From: Pseudomonas salomonii
GTDB lineage: Bacteria > Pseudomonadota > Gammaproteobacteria > Pseudomonadales > Pseudomonadaceae
Length of the DNA stretch: 64,000 nucleotides
Direction: 5' to 3'
Assembly (NCBI RefSeq): GCF_900107155.1
Contig: NZ_FNOX01000006.1
Span: 186,001 to 250,000, forward strand
The notes beneath the pieces are model-generated. The model made no database searches. It saw only the letters and a program-made list of their open reading frames with translations, and was not told the DNA's origin. Positions 35,846 to 44,946 of the stretch are shown here, in pieces. How positions within the stretch are numbered: the stretch's first letter is position 1; every line of letters begins with the position of its first letter. The translations under genes were made by a program, and so were the position numbers.

Positions 35846-36153
35846 GATTTGTGTGGGTGCCTGGATCACGCCCCGCACTGCGCGTTCGCAAACACGAATA
35901 GTTCTAATGGTGCCGTTCGAGGTGCCGAATAAAACGCTGGGGATTTGGCGGTGTGCGAGTTTCTGGTGGCGCGCCTGGGTGAAGAGGCGGGCGTGGCCCA
36001 GGCCGGTGAGTACCTGGCCGGGTGGTTGGGCAGTAAGTTGATCGTTGAATGACGCCGGCAAACATGAAAATTCGGACAGCCAGGCAATTGGCCACTGAAA
36101 AAAAACCGCCCAGCCCGTAATCTAATGGCTTTTGTCACCTGTGCGGATTGTTC
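35846..36153. other. Gap without a supported gene
   Basis: No complete gene is visible. A 39-codon open frame without a start (35933-36052, plus) reads EFLVARLGEEAGVAQAGEYL and could be the tail of a decayed gene, but I cannot assign it. The last ~60 bases are AT-richer and probably hold the promoter of the MFS gene at 36154. Confidence 0.4.
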
Positions 36154-37518
36154 ATGTCTTCTGTTGCCGATGGGCTGCCTTCCAATAAACGCTTGCCGGC
36201 GGTGATCGCCTTGTCTTTGGGCATTGGCATGGCAACCCTGGACACCGCCATCGTCAATACGGCGCTGCCGACGCTGGCACAGGGTATCGGCACTGATTCG
36301 GCCTCGGTGATCTGGGTGGTGAACGCCTACCAGCTGGCGATTATCGCCACGGTGCTGCCGTTCGCGTCGCTCAGTGATGTGCTCGGCCACCGGCGCGTGT
36401 ACCTCGGCGGTTTACTGCTGTTTATTGTCTCGTCGCTGTTTTGCGGGTTGGCCGGTTCTTTGCTGACCCTCACCGCTGCGCGGGTGGCCCAAGGGCTGGG
36501 GGCGGCGGCGGTGATGAGTGTCAACACGGCGTTGTTGCGGCATATCTACCCGTCAAAAATGCTTGGGCGCGGCCTGGGCTATAACTCGCTGGTGGTGGGG
36601 CTGGCCTTCACGCTGGGGCCGACCGCCGCGTCGGCGATTCTGTCGGTGGCGAGCTGGCATTGGCTGTACCTGATCAACGTGCCGCTGGGGCTGCTTGCCC
36701 TGGGGTTGGGCCTGCGTTCATTGCCGACACTGCCGTTGACCGGCCACGCGTTCGATCGGTGGTCGGCGCTGTTGTGTGCCGGCCTGTTCGCGCTGTTGGT
36801 ACTGGGCCTGGGCACGGCGGTGCATGGCGCCCAAGGCACACTGACCCTCGGTTTGATTGCGCTGGCGATGGTGTGCGGTGCATGGCTGTTGCGCCGTGAA
36901 GTCGGTCACCCGGCGCCGATGCTGGCCGTGGACTTGTTCAAGCGCCCGGTGTTTGCGCTGTCTTCCCTCACGGCCATCTGTGCGTTCAGTGCTCAGGGCC
37001 TGGCCTTTGTATCACTGCCGTTTCTGTTGCAGGCGGTGCTCGGTCATAGCCAGGTGGCAACCGGTTTTCTGATGACACCATGGCCTGCGGTGGTGGCGGT
37101 GATGGCTTTGGTGGCGGGGCGTCTGGCGGATCGTGTGTCGCTGGGGCTGTTGTGCGGCATCGGTTTGCTGATGCTCAGCGCGGGCATGGCAGCGTTGGCG
37201 ACCTTGGGCAGCGGTGCCAGCGCCTTTGATATCGGCTGGCGCATGGCCTTGTGCGGCGCCGGTTTCGGTTTTTTCCAGTCACCCAACCTCAAGGCGATCA
37301 TGACCAGCGCGCCGTTGGCCCGCAGCGGCGGGGCCAGTGGCATCGTCGCGATTTCACGTTTGCTGGGGCAAACGCTGGGGGCGTCGTTGGTGGCGTTCTG
37401 CTTTCACCTCTCCCTGGGCAGCGGCCCGCAGTACGCGCTGTGGCTGGGCTGTGGGTTTGCGCTGGTGGGCAGTGTGGCCAGTGGGCTGCGCCTGTTGCCG
37501 TATAAACACAAGGTTTAG
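36154..37518 (+). CDS. MFS transporter, DHA2 (14-helix) type
   Basis: The 454-residue multidrug-type exporter has about 14 helices. Motifs are LDTAIVNTALPTLAQGI in helix 1, DVLGHRRVYLGG in the 2-3 loop, ARVAQGLGAAAVMSVNTAL in helix 4 and LGPTAASAILSVASWHWLY in helix 5. Unlike the protein at 32923 it keeps helices 7-8 and 14. The substrate is unknown. ATG at 36154 fits the family start. Confidence 0.88.
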   Translation: MSSVADGLPSNKRLPAVIALSLGIGMATLDTAIVNTALPTLAQGIGTDSASVIWVVNAYQLAIIATVLPFASLSDVLGHRRVYLGGLLLFIVSSLFCGLAGSLLTLTAARVAQGLGAAAVMSVNTALLRHIYPSKMLGRGLGYNSLVVGLAFTLGPTAASAILSVASWHWLYLINVPLGLLALGLGLRSLPTLPLTGHAFDRWSALLCAGLFALLVLGLGTAVHGAQGTLTLGLIALAMVCGAWLLRREVGHPAPMLAVDLFKRPVFALSSLTAICAFSAQGLAFVSLPFLLQAVLGHSQVATGFLMTPWPAVVAVMALVAGRLADRVSLGLLCGIGLLMLSAGMAALATLGSGASAFDIGWRMALCGAGFGFFQSPNLKAIMTSAPLARSGGASGIVAISRLLGQTLGASLVAFCFHLSLGSGPQYALWLGCGFALVGSVASGLRLLPYKHKV

Positions 37519-37584
37519 CCCTTGTAAAACACGCGGCGGCAACGCTAACGTGGCGGCCTGAATATTTCGGGATGTTTCAGATTT

Positions 37585-38712
37585 ATGTCCAGCCTGGCCC
37601 TACGCACTGCTGATACCACCTCCCGACGTGCCGCACTGACCCTCGCGTTATGCCTGCCCAGCGATGTGTTGCTGTATTTGCTGCTGCCCATGGAATCCCA
37701 GGCCTTCGGCATCACCCTGGCCCAGGCCGGGGTGTTGCTGGCAGCCAACCGCCTGGTGCGGATTTTCGGCTACCGCCATGTATTGAATTTCTACGCCCGT
37801 AATGGCGACCGGCTGACCTGCATGATTGCCGCCGGTGCCGCCACGGTGTGCGCCTTGGGTAACTCGATGCTGTCAGGTTTTGCCGCTTTGTTGGGGCTGC
37901 GGCTGATCTGGGGCCTGTGTTTTGCCGCGCTGAACCTGTCGACCCAAGTGCTTGCCACTTCTGAGCCTGCTGGCGCGGCGCGCAGGGCAGGGCGCTCCAG
38001 GGCGGTGATCGCCCTGGGGCCGATGCTGGCACTGCCGCTGGGTGGCTGGCTGACCCTGTGGGCCGGGCCGCGACCTATCTTCCTGATTCTGGCCGGCTGC
38101 TGCCTGGCGGGCCTTTGGGTGGCGCGTGGTTTGCCCACCGCCGGGCATGATTTGCACAGCACCGGGCGGCGCTTCAAGTGGCCGGACAGCGTGGCGGTGT
38201 GGTCGTTTATCGAAGGCGTGGCGTTGGACGGGCTGTTTATCTTCGGCTTGTCGATCCAGGCGCAGAAGATTCTTGGCGGCGATGCGGTTCTGATCGCCGG
38301 CGGCCTGATGGCCCTGCGCTATGCCTCGGAGATGCTTCTGAGCCCGCTGGGAGGGCGTGCGGCGCAGCGTTTTGGCGCCACCTCGATGCTGCTGTTGTTT
38401 TCGTTCTTGAGTGCCTTGGCGCTCACGGCATTTGGCAGTTACTGGGTGATCGTCGGCGCGGCCGCGGTGCTGGTGCTGCGCGCCTTGCAACTGCCACTGG
38501 TGACCACCTTGGTGGCCGAGCGCAACCCTGGCTCAATGCGCGTTTCGGCGTTGGCCTCCAACGCGGTATGGCGTGACGTCGGCGCCGGCCTCGGGCCGCT
38601 GATGGCGGGGTTGCTGCTGCCGGTGGCGTCGGCGCCGTGGGTGTTTGGCCTGGCGGGCGCGGCGATTGCCGTCAGCGCCGTGTTCTGCTGGCGCGCGAAG
38701 GTTTCCAGCTGA
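37585..38712 (+). CDS. MFS transporter
   Basis: The 375-residue, 11- to 12-helix MFS protein is not closely related to its DHA2 neighbour. The 2-3 loop reads LVRIFGYRHVLNFYARNG. The central loop (GHDLHSTGRRFKWPD) separates two six-helix halves, and the second-half loop has SPLGGRAAQRFGA. The substrate is unknown. Its stop codon directly abuts the stop of the converging gene at 38713. Confidence 0.82.
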   Translation: MSSLALRTADTTSRRAALTLALCLPSDVLLYLLLPMESQAFGITLAQAGVLLAANRLVRIFGYRHVLNFYARNGDRLTCMIAAGAATVCALGNSMLSGFAALLGLRLIWGLCFAALNLSTQVLATSEPAGAARRAGRSRAVIALGPMLALPLGGWLTLWAGPRPIFLILAGCCLAGLWVARGLPTAGHDLHSTGRRFKWPDSVAVWSFIEGVALDGLFIFGLSIQAQKILGGDAVLIAGGLMALRYASEMLLSPLGGRAAQRFGATSMLLLFSFLSALALTAFGSYWVIVGAAAVLVLRALQLPLVTTLVAERNPGSMRVSALASNAVWRDVGAGLGPLMAGLLLPVASAPWVFGLAGAAIAVSAVFCWRAKVSS

Positions 38713-39234
38713 TTATGGTTTTTTAAAGCCTTCCAGCCAGCTGGGGTCGAAGCGGGTTTGGTCGGTGTCGATCTCCAGTGCCTGCATTTTCGCTCGATGG
38801 GCTTGCATCTCGCCGACCAGTTGCGCCTGGGCGCTGGAGTTGGCGTCCAGCTCATGCATCTGCGTCAGCCCCAGGTGATAAAAACGCAGGACCTTGAGGG
38901 CGGTGGGATCGTTGGCTTGCACGCGTTCCTTTACCGTGTGCATCACATTGGTCACGCGCATCAGAGTGCGCTTGAGCCGCCAGCCGTACACGGCAGGCAC
39001 CAGCCATGGCTGGGTCCAGAATGGGCCGCGCACCAGGGCGACGGTGATCAATACCCCGGCGAATACGCCGCCGACATTGAAACGAAAATTGTCGCCGCCG
39101 GGTTCGCCGAACAGCATCACCGCGAGGGTCGACAGCAGCATGGCCAGGGCCATGAACAGCACGGCGATGATCAGCGTGCTGCGGCGGGTTTGTTGGCGGA
39201 AGGTGGCGGGGTCGCAGGGGTTGAGCTCGAACAT
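38713..39234 (-). CDS. DUF3087-type membrane protein
   Basis: The 173-residue protein has two N-terminal membrane helices (STLIIAVLFMALAMLLSTLA and NVGGVFAGVLITVALVRG) and a cytoplasmic helical part containing RFYHLGLTQMHELDAN. The pattern and length match the uncharacterised gammaproteobacterial DUF3087 family as I remember it. It is monocistronic. Confidence 0.65.
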   Translation of the reverse strand: MFELNPCDPATFRQQTRRSTLIIAVLFMALAMLLSTLAVMLFGEPGGDNFRFNVGGVFAGVLITVALVRGPFWTQPWLVPAVYGWRLKRTLMRVTNVMHTVKERVQANDPTALKVLRFYHLGLTQMHELDANSSAQAQLVGEMQAHRAKMQALEIDTDQTRFDPSWLEGFKKP

Positions 39235-39351
39235 CCGGGTCAGGTCTCAAGAAAGGCGGGGTGGCATCTTCGCATGCTTTGGGCAAACAAGTTGAACCAT
39301 GGCTTGGGGTGGTTTCTCTAAATCTGTGTAGCCCTTTTGAGGTAAGCCATC

Positions 39352-39528
39352 ATGTCTGAGTACAAGCAACCGCCGCCGGGTACACCCAACCCTGACCGTA
39401 CGCCGGGAGAAGAGGAGCGCGACAACGATGCGTTGCGCCCCAATGACCCGGCCGAACGTCAGGACGATGATGTTGAGCGGGTTGAGGAAGACCTTGAAAA
39501 CCTGCATGACAGAGCGCGCCCGCTATAG
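39352..39528 (+). CDS. Small acidic disordered protein
   Basis: The gene encodes 58 residues, very rich in Asp, Glu, Pro, Arg and Asn, with no hydrophobic core (it starts MSEYKQPPPGTPNPDRTPGE). It has a clean ATG and the spacing of a two-gene unit with the next gene, whose start is 15 bases downstream. The upstream GAGGTAAG at about 39339 can serve as a ribosome site. I do not recognise a named family; similar short acidic proteins are common in Pseudomonas. Confidence 0.6.
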   Translation: MSEYKQPPPGTPNPDRTPGEEERDNDALRPNDPAERQDDDVERVEEDLENLHDRARPL

Positions 39529-39543
39529 GTTCAGGAGGTGACT

Positions 39544-39744
39544 GTGAGTAATCATCCAAAAGGCCCGGGTTCGGGCGAGCATGCCAGCGGCGAGGATGAA
39601 TTGGGGTTTGATCCGGATTCGCCTGATGTGTCGGACCCGCAGGTTGATCCTGTTGGGCCGGCGATTGCGCCGTTGGATAAGGACAAGGTGCAGCGCAAAA
39701 AGGTGGATTATGATCCGTTGGGGGATCTTAAGAAGCCTGGGTGA
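39544..39744 (+). CDS. Small DUF6021-like acidic protein
   Basis: The gene encodes 66 residues starting with GTG at 39544. A strong CAGGAGG site at 39532-39538 decides this start over GTG at 39538. The core LGFDPDSPDVSDPQVDPVGP followed by IAPLDKDK and a YDPLGDLKKPG end is the pattern I remember for a Pseudomonas family called DUF6021. It is probably disordered. It forms a pair with the small acidic gene just upstream. Confidence 0.65.
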   Translation: MSNHPKGPGSGEHASGEDELGFDPDSPDVSDPQVDPVGPAIAPLDKDKVQRKKVDYDPLGDLKKPG

Positions 39745-39755
39745 TTTTGGTTTGG

Positions 39756-40170
39756 TGTACATATCCGTTGCTGCGGTAACGGCTACTCAGGGTTCCGCCC
39801 TGACGGCGGGTCACTTTTGGCAAACGCCCGGAATGCCGGCCCAGCCAAAAGTAACCTAAAGGCCTGCGCCCCACCACTCGGCACCCCGCTAATGCTCGGT
39901 GTGCCAGAACGAAGGCTAGAATCCGTGGGCCACGGATTCAAGCCTGCGTTCGGCCACCGTGGTTGACGGGGCGTCTCAGATCAAAAGCAAAAAGCGAATT
40001 TACATACACTGAAGAGCTGCTTTTTTGTGGGAGGTGGCTTGCCTGCGATGCAGACACCTTGGTGTGTCATACCGGCGAGGACCTTTTGGTTACGTTTGCG
40101 TCCTTGCAAAAGTGACCCAATGTAAGAGCGGAACCCTAGGCAGCCGTTACCGCAGCAACGGATATGCACA
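39756..40170. repeat. 415-bp element with long imperfect inverted ends
   Basis: The left end (39756-~39825) begins with CATATCCGTTGCTGCGGTAA and continues through GGGTTCCGCCCT and GGGTCACTTTTGGC. The right end (~40105-40170) is its reverse complement with scattered mismatches and small gaps. Between them lie a TTTTGGTTAC/GTAACC-type pair and the hairpin AATCCGTGGGCCACGGATT at 39920-39939. I see no open frame with coding character. Related GGTAACGGCT/GGGTCACTTTTGGC sequences recur in many Pseudomonas genomes (from memory). Confidence 0.7.
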
Positions 40171-40192
40171 CCACCGACACCCCCCAAAAACC

Positions 40193-40214
40193 AAGCCCCG
40201 CAATAGCGGGGCTT
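40193..40214 (-). terminator. Rho-independent terminator after the DUF6555-like gene
   Basis: The stem AAGCCCCGC/GCGGGGCTT with an AATA loop is followed on the minus strand by a T-rich run (GGTTTTTGG). It lies 19 bases after the stop of the gene at 40234. Confidence 0.85.
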
Positions 40215-40233
40215 GATCACATCCAAACGAAAC

Positions 40234-40470
40234 CTACTTGGGCGGCACCCAGGTAACCTCGCTGATCCCAAACTTCTCCGCCCAGGGCCGGGTAGTTTTC
40301 TTGACCTGCTCATGCCCCACGCGCCCTATGCGGCTGACATGGGCAATATCGGCATCGACCGCCGCCCAATGCCACGCTTCAGCGTTATTCATCACTTCGG
40401 CGCGCACCACAAAGGATTTCGGTTGACCGTGCAGTTGATAGTGAATGGTGTAGATTTTTGCGGTACTCAT
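40234..40470 (-). CDS. Small DUF6555-like protein
   Basis: The gene encodes 78 residues beginning MSTAKIYTIHYQLHGQPKSF, with a GGGAGG ribosome site eight bases before ATG. The pattern of a short beta-rich start, then NNAEAWHWAAVDADIAH and a VTWVPPK end resembles a small Pseudomonas family I remember as DUF6555. It is soluble and of unknown function. Confidence 0.6.
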   Translation of the reverse strand: MSTAKIYTIHYQLHGQPKSFVVRAEVMNNAEAWHWAAVDADIAHVSRIGRVGHEQVKKTTRPWAEKFGISEVTWVPPK

Positions 40471-40590
40471 GTTGCCTCCCTGTCTTGTTATAGATGGATA
40501 GGCGGGCTTTCTAAAAGGTTCACTCAAAATGACAAGCCGCACGCTGGCGCGGCATAGTGACGCACTCGTCACGTGCCCAAGGATCGCGCC

Positions 40591-41424
40591 ATGTCCCGAT
40601 TGACTCACAGCCAGCTCTACCTGCAGCGTCTGGGCTACGACTCGCCCCCGCCCCCAACGCTTAAAACCCTGCAGGACCTGCAGCTGCGGCACGTCTGCAC
40701 CTTCGCCTTTGAGAGCCTGTCGACATTGCTGCATGCTCCGGTGTCGATCGATCTGCCCAGCATTGAGCAAAAGGTCCTGCTGGACGGGCGTGGCGGTTAC
40801 TGTTTCGAGCTTAACTATCTGTTCCTGGCGCTGTTGCAGGAGCTGGGTTTCGACGCCCGCGGGCTGACCGGTTGGGTGGTGATGGGCGGGCCGCCTGATG
40901 CACGTACCGGGCGCACCCATCGCCTGAGCCTGGTGACCCTGGACGGCGTGCGTTATGTCACCGATGTCGGCTTCGGCGGCATGGTGCCCAGCAGCCCGTT
41001 GCGGCTGGACACCGAGGTGCCCCAGGCCACCGCCCATGAACCTTATCGCCTGACCTTCAACGGTGCCGATTACACCCTGTGGGCGCTGGTGGGCGAGGAA
41101 TGGCGAGGCTTATATGTGTTCGACCTGCAAGTGCAGGCCGATATCGACTACACCATCGGCAATTGGTACGTGTCGACGCACCCGGCTTCCGTTTTCGTCG
41201 GGCAACTGAAAGCGGCGCGGTTGGCGCCGGGTAAACGGCATACCTTGGCCAATGCTAATTACGCGGTTCATTGCCTTGACCAGCCCAGCGAAAAACGCGC
41301 AGTCGAAAGTGCCGATGAGTTACTGGAATTGCTGCAGGGCACCTTCGGTATTTGTTTGCCGAAGCATCCGCAACTTCGCCAAGCCCTTGATAGCTTAGTA
41401 GTGGCAAATTCTAGGGAGCCTTGA
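40591..41424 (+). CDS. nat: Arylamine N-acetyltransferase
   Basis: The 277-residue enzyme transfers acetyl from acetyl-CoA to arylamines and hydrazines. The Cys-His-Asp triad is visible: Cys in LLDGRGGYCFELNYLF near residue 69, His in GRTHRLSLVTL near 110 and Asp in RYVTDVGFGGMVP near 125. The length matches the family. ATG at 40591 has AAGGA upstream; GTG at 40573 is less likely. It is monocistronic. Confidence 0.92.
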   Translation: MSRLTHSQLYLQRLGYDSPPPPTLKTLQDLQLRHVCTFAFESLSTLLHAPVSIDLPSIEQKVLLDGRGGYCFELNYLFLALLQELGFDARGLTGWVVMGGPPDARTGRTHRLSLVTLDGVRYVTDVGFGGMVPSSPLRLDTEVPQATAHEPYRLTFNGADYTLWALVGEEWRGLYVFDLQVQADIDYTIGNWYVSTHPASVFVGQLKAARLAPGKRHTLANANYAVHCLDQPSEKRAVESADELLELLQGTFGICLPKHPQLRQALDSLVVANSREP

Positions 41425-41472
41425 GCTAGAGCCTTCGCTGAACCGTTTTACCTTCATGTCAATGCAAATTAA

Positions 41473-41503
41473 TTCGAACCTTTGGCAAACGCCGAGGTTC
41501 GAA
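41473..41503. promoter_or_regulatory. Inverted repeat between nat and the outer-membrane gene
   Basis: TTCGAACCT and AGGTTCGAA form a perfect 9-bp inverted repeat with a 13-bp centre, 46 bases before the ATG of the next gene. It lacks a T-run, so an operator or leader hairpin for the outer-membrane gene is as likely as a terminator for nat. Confidence 0.45.
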
Positions 41504-41548
41504 CCGTTTCCTGAATAATTTGCTCACCAGACAAGGAGATGTAAAACG

Positions 41549-42301
41549 ATGTCCAAGCTATTCGGAAAATTCCTCAAGGGTTCCTCGCTGCTGGCGCTGG
41601 TCACCGCGCCTGCTGTGGTGTTCGCCGCAGCACCGACTGGCCCGATTTCCGTCCTGGGCCTGCAGGGCAGCTATAACGACTTCAAACTCGAAGGTGGCAG
41701 CGAAAGCGACAAGGACCACATGCCCGAAGCGGGCCTGTTCTACAACTTCGGCAACAAGCTCACCGCCGAGTCCGGCTTTATTTACCAAGCCGGTATCGAA
41801 GCCAAATACGGCGAAAAAAGTAGCAATAAACTCAAGGAAGGCCAGGCTGACCTGGACCTTGGCTGGCGTGCCGCGCTGGACGCGCGCAACTTCGTCGACG
41901 TGATCGTCGGTGGTGGCTACAGCTGGACCCGTTACGAGCCGGACACCAACGATTACGACGTCAAGCTCACCAACAAATCGCCGTTCGCCAAGGCCGCGCT
42001 GGGTTACAACCACCAGTTCGATGACATGACCCTGCGCGTCGAAGCCGGTGCCCGTCGCACCATCGACGGCCGGGCCAAGCTCAAGGTCGATGGCCTGGGC
42101 AGCGACACGGTGGACCTCAAGGACCGCACCAACCCGTACGCCGAAGTCAGCCTGCTGATGAACCAGAAAGGTGACTTGCCGGTGATGGCGGGCCTGTATT
42201 ACACGCGTACCGAATACAAGCTGGACGACGACTCCTATGTCGCCGACAACACCAAGCTCAAGCGCGACGAGTACGGTTTTAAAGTCGGTATCGCGTTCTA
42301 A
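41549..42301 (+). CDS. Outer-membrane beta-barrel protein
   Basis: The 250-residue protein has a signal peptide (hydrophobic stretch SSLLALVTAPAVVFA, cleavage after AFAA-type residues near 28). It then shows alternating polar/hydrophobic strands separated by acidic loops, ending in YGFKVGIAF. The terminal Phe is the barrel-assembly signal. About ten strands fit the length. No specific family or ligand is clear to me. It has AAGGAG upstream and a strong hairpin downstream. Confidence 0.8.
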   Translation: MSKLFGKFLKGSSLLALVTAPAVVFAAAPTGPISVLGLQGSYNDFKLEGGSESDKDHMPEAGLFYNFGNKLTAESGFIYQAGIEAKYGEKSSNKLKEGQADLDLGWRAALDARNFVDVIVGGGYSWTRYEPDTNDYDVKLTNKSPFAKAALGYNHQFDDMTLRVEAGARRTIDGRAKLKVDGLGSDTVDLKDRTNPYAEVSLLMNQKGDLPVMAGLYYTRTEYKLDDDSYVADNTKLKRDEYGFKVGIAF

Positions 42302-42311
42302 GCGCATGCCT

Positions 42312-42340
42312 GAATGCGGGGCGGCCAACGCCCCGCATTC
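42312..42340 (+). terminator. Strong hairpin after the outer-membrane gene
   Basis: The 12-bp perfect stem GAATGCGGGGCG/CGCCCCGCATTC with a 5-base loop lies 11 bases after the stop. A T-run is missing, so it may act as an mRNA 3'-end stabiliser as well as a terminator. Confidence 0.65.
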
Positions 42341-42502
42341 GACTGTCCGCCCGAGCCCTGCTGTTTGGCGAATTAAAAAGCGCGCCGATTGCCTGGTCCG
42401 CACGTGATAACCGGCTTGGGGTTGGGCCGATCGCGTCGGGCATTACCCACGAGCGGGGTGACTTTGTTTTTTGCTGGGAGCGCTGCGCGCTCCAACGCGG
42501 GG

Positions 42503-42538
42503 CAAGCCCGCTCGCCACAACAAGCCCGCTCGCCACAA
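42503..42538. repeat. Tandem 18-bp direct repeat
   Basis: Two perfect, adjacent copies of CAAGCCCGCTCGCCACAA lie in the gap before the antitoxin gene. The unit resembles half of a REP arm, so this may be a rearranged REP remnant. Confidence 0.8.
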
Positions 42539-42582
42539 CCAGCCGTTCAGCACTGCAAGCCGGATCACCACGGGGTGCTTCT

Positions 42583-42900
42583 TTAGCCTAGTGCAGCCAG
42601 CTGTGCCACGGTTTCCGGAAAGCGTGCCACCAGCCGGATCAAGGTGGTGGCCTGGGCATTGGGCTTGGCCCGGCCTTGTTCCCAGTTTTCCAGGGTGCGC
42701 ACGTTGGTGCGCAGGTACATGGCGAACACCGAGCGCGAGAGGTTGAGCTGTTGGCGCACGGCCACCACTTCGTCGGCGCTCAGGGGGGCCAGGTTGTTGA
42801 GATGGACCTTGTGGGTCCGCAGGGTGACTTTGCCTTGGCGCTCTTCGGCCAGGGCGTCGAAGCCTTCGACCAGTTCGGAAAAGATTTCACGTTTCATCAT
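42583..42900 (-). CDS. HigA/NadS-type antitoxin (XRE)
   Basis: The 105-residue antitoxin has a short N-terminal toxin-binding part and a C-terminal helix-turn-helix (ADEVVAVRQQLNLSRSVFAM, then NVRTLENWEQGRAKPNAQA). It lies downstream of the toxin and overlaps it by 14 bases, the reversed order typical of higBA-like modules. It is expected to neutralise the toxin and repress the shared promoter. Confidence 0.85.
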   Translation of the reverse strand: MMKREIFSELVEGFDALAEERQGKVTLRTHKVHLNNLAPLSADEVVAVRQQLNLSRSVFAMYLRTNVRTLENWEQGRAKPNAQATTLIRLVARFPETVAQLAALG

Positions 42901-43237
42901 GTGTTCTCGCTTTGATTTCCCTGTCCAGCAGGTGTTTTAGGGCTTTCTTGTGGTTGGGGGTAAGGTCGTCCTGTTCGTGTTTGCCGTACAGGGTGAACAA
43001 CCAGAATTGCGTGCCGCCCGACCACCAGTAGTAAATGACCCGCAAGCCCCCGCGTTTGCCTTTGTTGCGTCGCTCGTCGACGAAACGGACCTTGCGCAAC
43101 CCGCCGGTTCCCTCGATCACGTCGCCTGCTTGCGGGTTCTTCATCAACTCCTGTTGAAAGCCCTGGAATAGCTCGTCACTCAGATAGTCCCTGCGATGCC
43201 GTTCAAAGGCCGGCAATTCGATAAATAGAGCATCCAT
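42887..43237 (-). CDS. RelE/HigB-family toxin
   Basis: The 116-residue RelE-fold protein is of the NadT/HigB-like group. The core has GTGGLRKVRFVDERRNKGKRGG followed by LRVIYYWWSGGTQFWLFTLYG. Basic and aromatic residues in the core fit an mRNA-cleaving ribonuclease. ATG at 43237 gives the normal family length. The gap 43238-43426 should hold the promoter of the pair. Confidence 0.85.
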   Translation of the reverse strand: MDALFIELPAFERHRRDYLSDELFQGFQQELMKNPQAGDVIEGTGGLRKVRFVDERRNKGKRGGLRVIYYWWSGGTQFWLFTLYGKHEQDDLTPNHKKALKHLLDREIKARTHDET

Positions 43238-43426
43238 GTTCTGTACGTAGCCTGCGTATAGTGTGGTGGCCCACGCGCCTTGGGTCAAGTGACCGGGCTG
43301 TGGGAACTTTCCTAAAACGCAACCACCATAAGGCCGCCTTCAGCGAGTAGATGCCAGACGAATAGGTAGTAGATGAAGGAAATTTCTACAGTATGAGCAG
43401 GCGAAAGAATTGATCCTCAGAAACGC

Positions 43427-43452
43427 AAAACGGCGCCCGAAGGCGCCGTTTT
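43427..43452 (-). terminator. Terminator of the nuo operon
   Basis: The perfect 11-bp stem AAAACGGCGCC/GGCGCCGTTTT with a CGAA loop lies 24 bases after the nuoN stop. T-runs on both strands let it work in both directions. Confidence 0.9.
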
Positions 43453-43475
43453 GTTTACCGCGTCACGCTAAGCGA

Positions 43476-44939
43476 TCAAACGCCCAACACCGCGTGCTGC
43501 ACCAGGGTGAGCAACGGTTGTGGGTATACGCCCAGGAAGAACGCGAGCAGGGCGATGGCCAGCAGCATCACGCCGCCTGCCTTCTGTTCCCAATGCAGCT
43601 CGGCGTCTACACGGCGCAGGTTTGGCTCGATCAGGTACAGGGTGACCATCACGCGCAGGTAGTAGAACACGCCGATGGCGCTGCCCAGTACCAACGACGC
43701 TACCAGCCACCATTCGTGGGCTTCAACACCGGTAGCCACGATGTAAAACTTGCCGATGAAGCCTGCGGTCAGCGGGATACCGGCCAGGGACAGCATCATC
43801 ACGGTAAGCACGGCGGTCAGGTACGGACGGCGCCAGAACAGGCCGCGGTATTCGTACAGGGCGTCGGCGTCACGGCCTTTGAACGGCGAGGACATCAGCG
43901 TGATTACGCCGAATGCGCCGAGGCTGGTGATCACGTAGGTGACCAGGTACACACCCATGGCTTCCACGGCCAGGCCTTTGCTCGCCACCAGGGCGATCAG
44001 CAGGTAGCCGAAATGTGCGATGGAGGAATAACCGAGCAGACGCTTGAGGTTGTTCTGGGTCAGGGCCAGCAGGTTACCGAACAGGATCGACGCAATGGCA
44101 ATCACGGTCAGCACGGTGCTCAGCACGCCGGTGTTGGCCGCAGGCGAGATCTGGAACAGACGCACCATCACCGCAAACACCGCAACCTTCGACGCCGTGG
44201 CCAAAAACGCGGCCACGGGCGCCGGGGCGCCTTCGTACACGTCCGGGGTCCACAGGTGGAACGGCACCAGGGACAGCTTGAACGCCAGGCCGATCAACAT
44301 CATCGCCAGGCCCAGTTGGGCAATCGGCGCGGGCATGTTGGTAGCCGCCAGGGCGTGACCGATACCGGTGAAGCTCAGGTTGCCGGCTTCGGCGTAGAGC
44401 AGGGCCATACCGAACAACAAGAATGCGGAACCGGCAGCCGACAGCACCATGTACTTGATGCCGGCTTCCAGGGAGCGCTTGTTGAAGAAGGCGTAGGCCA
44501 CCAGGCCGTAAGTCGGGATCGACAGCAGTTCCAGGCCGATGAACAAGCCGGCCAGGTGCTGAGCGCTGACCAGCACGATGCCACCGGCCGCAGCCAGCAG
44601 AATCAGCAGGTACAGCTCTTCCTTGTTGCCTGGGTAGCCGGTGCCGCCTTCGCCGAGGTAGGCGTGGGCGAGGGTGACGCAGGCCAGGGTGGCAACCAGG
44701 ATCAACGCGATGTACAGCAGCGCGAAGTCATCGACCATCATCAGCGGCGTCACGGCCAATGGCGCGACCTTGAGTGCCGGGATGATCGACAGCAAGGCCA
44801 GGTTAAGCCCGGCACAAGACAGCAGGAACGTTTGCGAATGATTGCGGCGCCAGGCGATTGCCAGCATCACCGCCACAACGGTGAGGCTGGTAATCAGCAG
44901 CGGCGCAAGCGCGATAAAGTGTTGGATCGTGAATTCCAT
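43476..44939 (-). CDS. nuoN: NADH-quinone oxidoreductase subunit N
   Basis: The 487-residue, 14-helix proton-pumping subunit of complex I belongs to the antiporter family. Conserved [20 protein letters not shown] and the channel lysine and glutamate residues are visible ([11 protein letters not shown] near 218). ATG at 44939 gives the family N-terminus ([13 protein letters not shown]). It starts seven bases after nuoM. It is the last gene of the operon. Confidence 0.95.
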   Translation of the reverse strand: MEFTIQHFIALAPLLITSLTVVAVMLAIAWRRNHSQTFLLSCAGLNLALLSIIPALKVAPLAVTPLMMVDDFALLYIALILVATLACVTLAHAYLGEGGTGYPGNKEELYLLILLAAAGGIVLVSAQHLAGLFIGLELLSIPTYGLVAYAFFNKRSLEAGIKYMVLSAAGSAFLLFGMALLYAEAGNLSFTGIGHALAATNMPAPIAQLGLAMMLIGLAFKLSLVPFHLWTPDVYEGAPAPVAAFLATASKVAVFAVMVRLFQISPAANTGVLSTVLTVIAIASILFGNLLALTQNNLKRLLGYSSIAHFGYLLIALVASKGLAVEAMGVYLVTYVITSLGAFGVITLMSSPFKGRDADALYEYRGLFWRRPYLTAVLTVMMLSLAGIPLTAGFIGKFYIVATGVEAHEWWLVASLVLGSAIGVFYYLRVMVTLYLIEPNLRRVDAELHWEQKAGGVMLLAIALLAFFLGVYPQPLLTLVQHAVLGV

Positions 44940-44946
44940 AGCGCTC

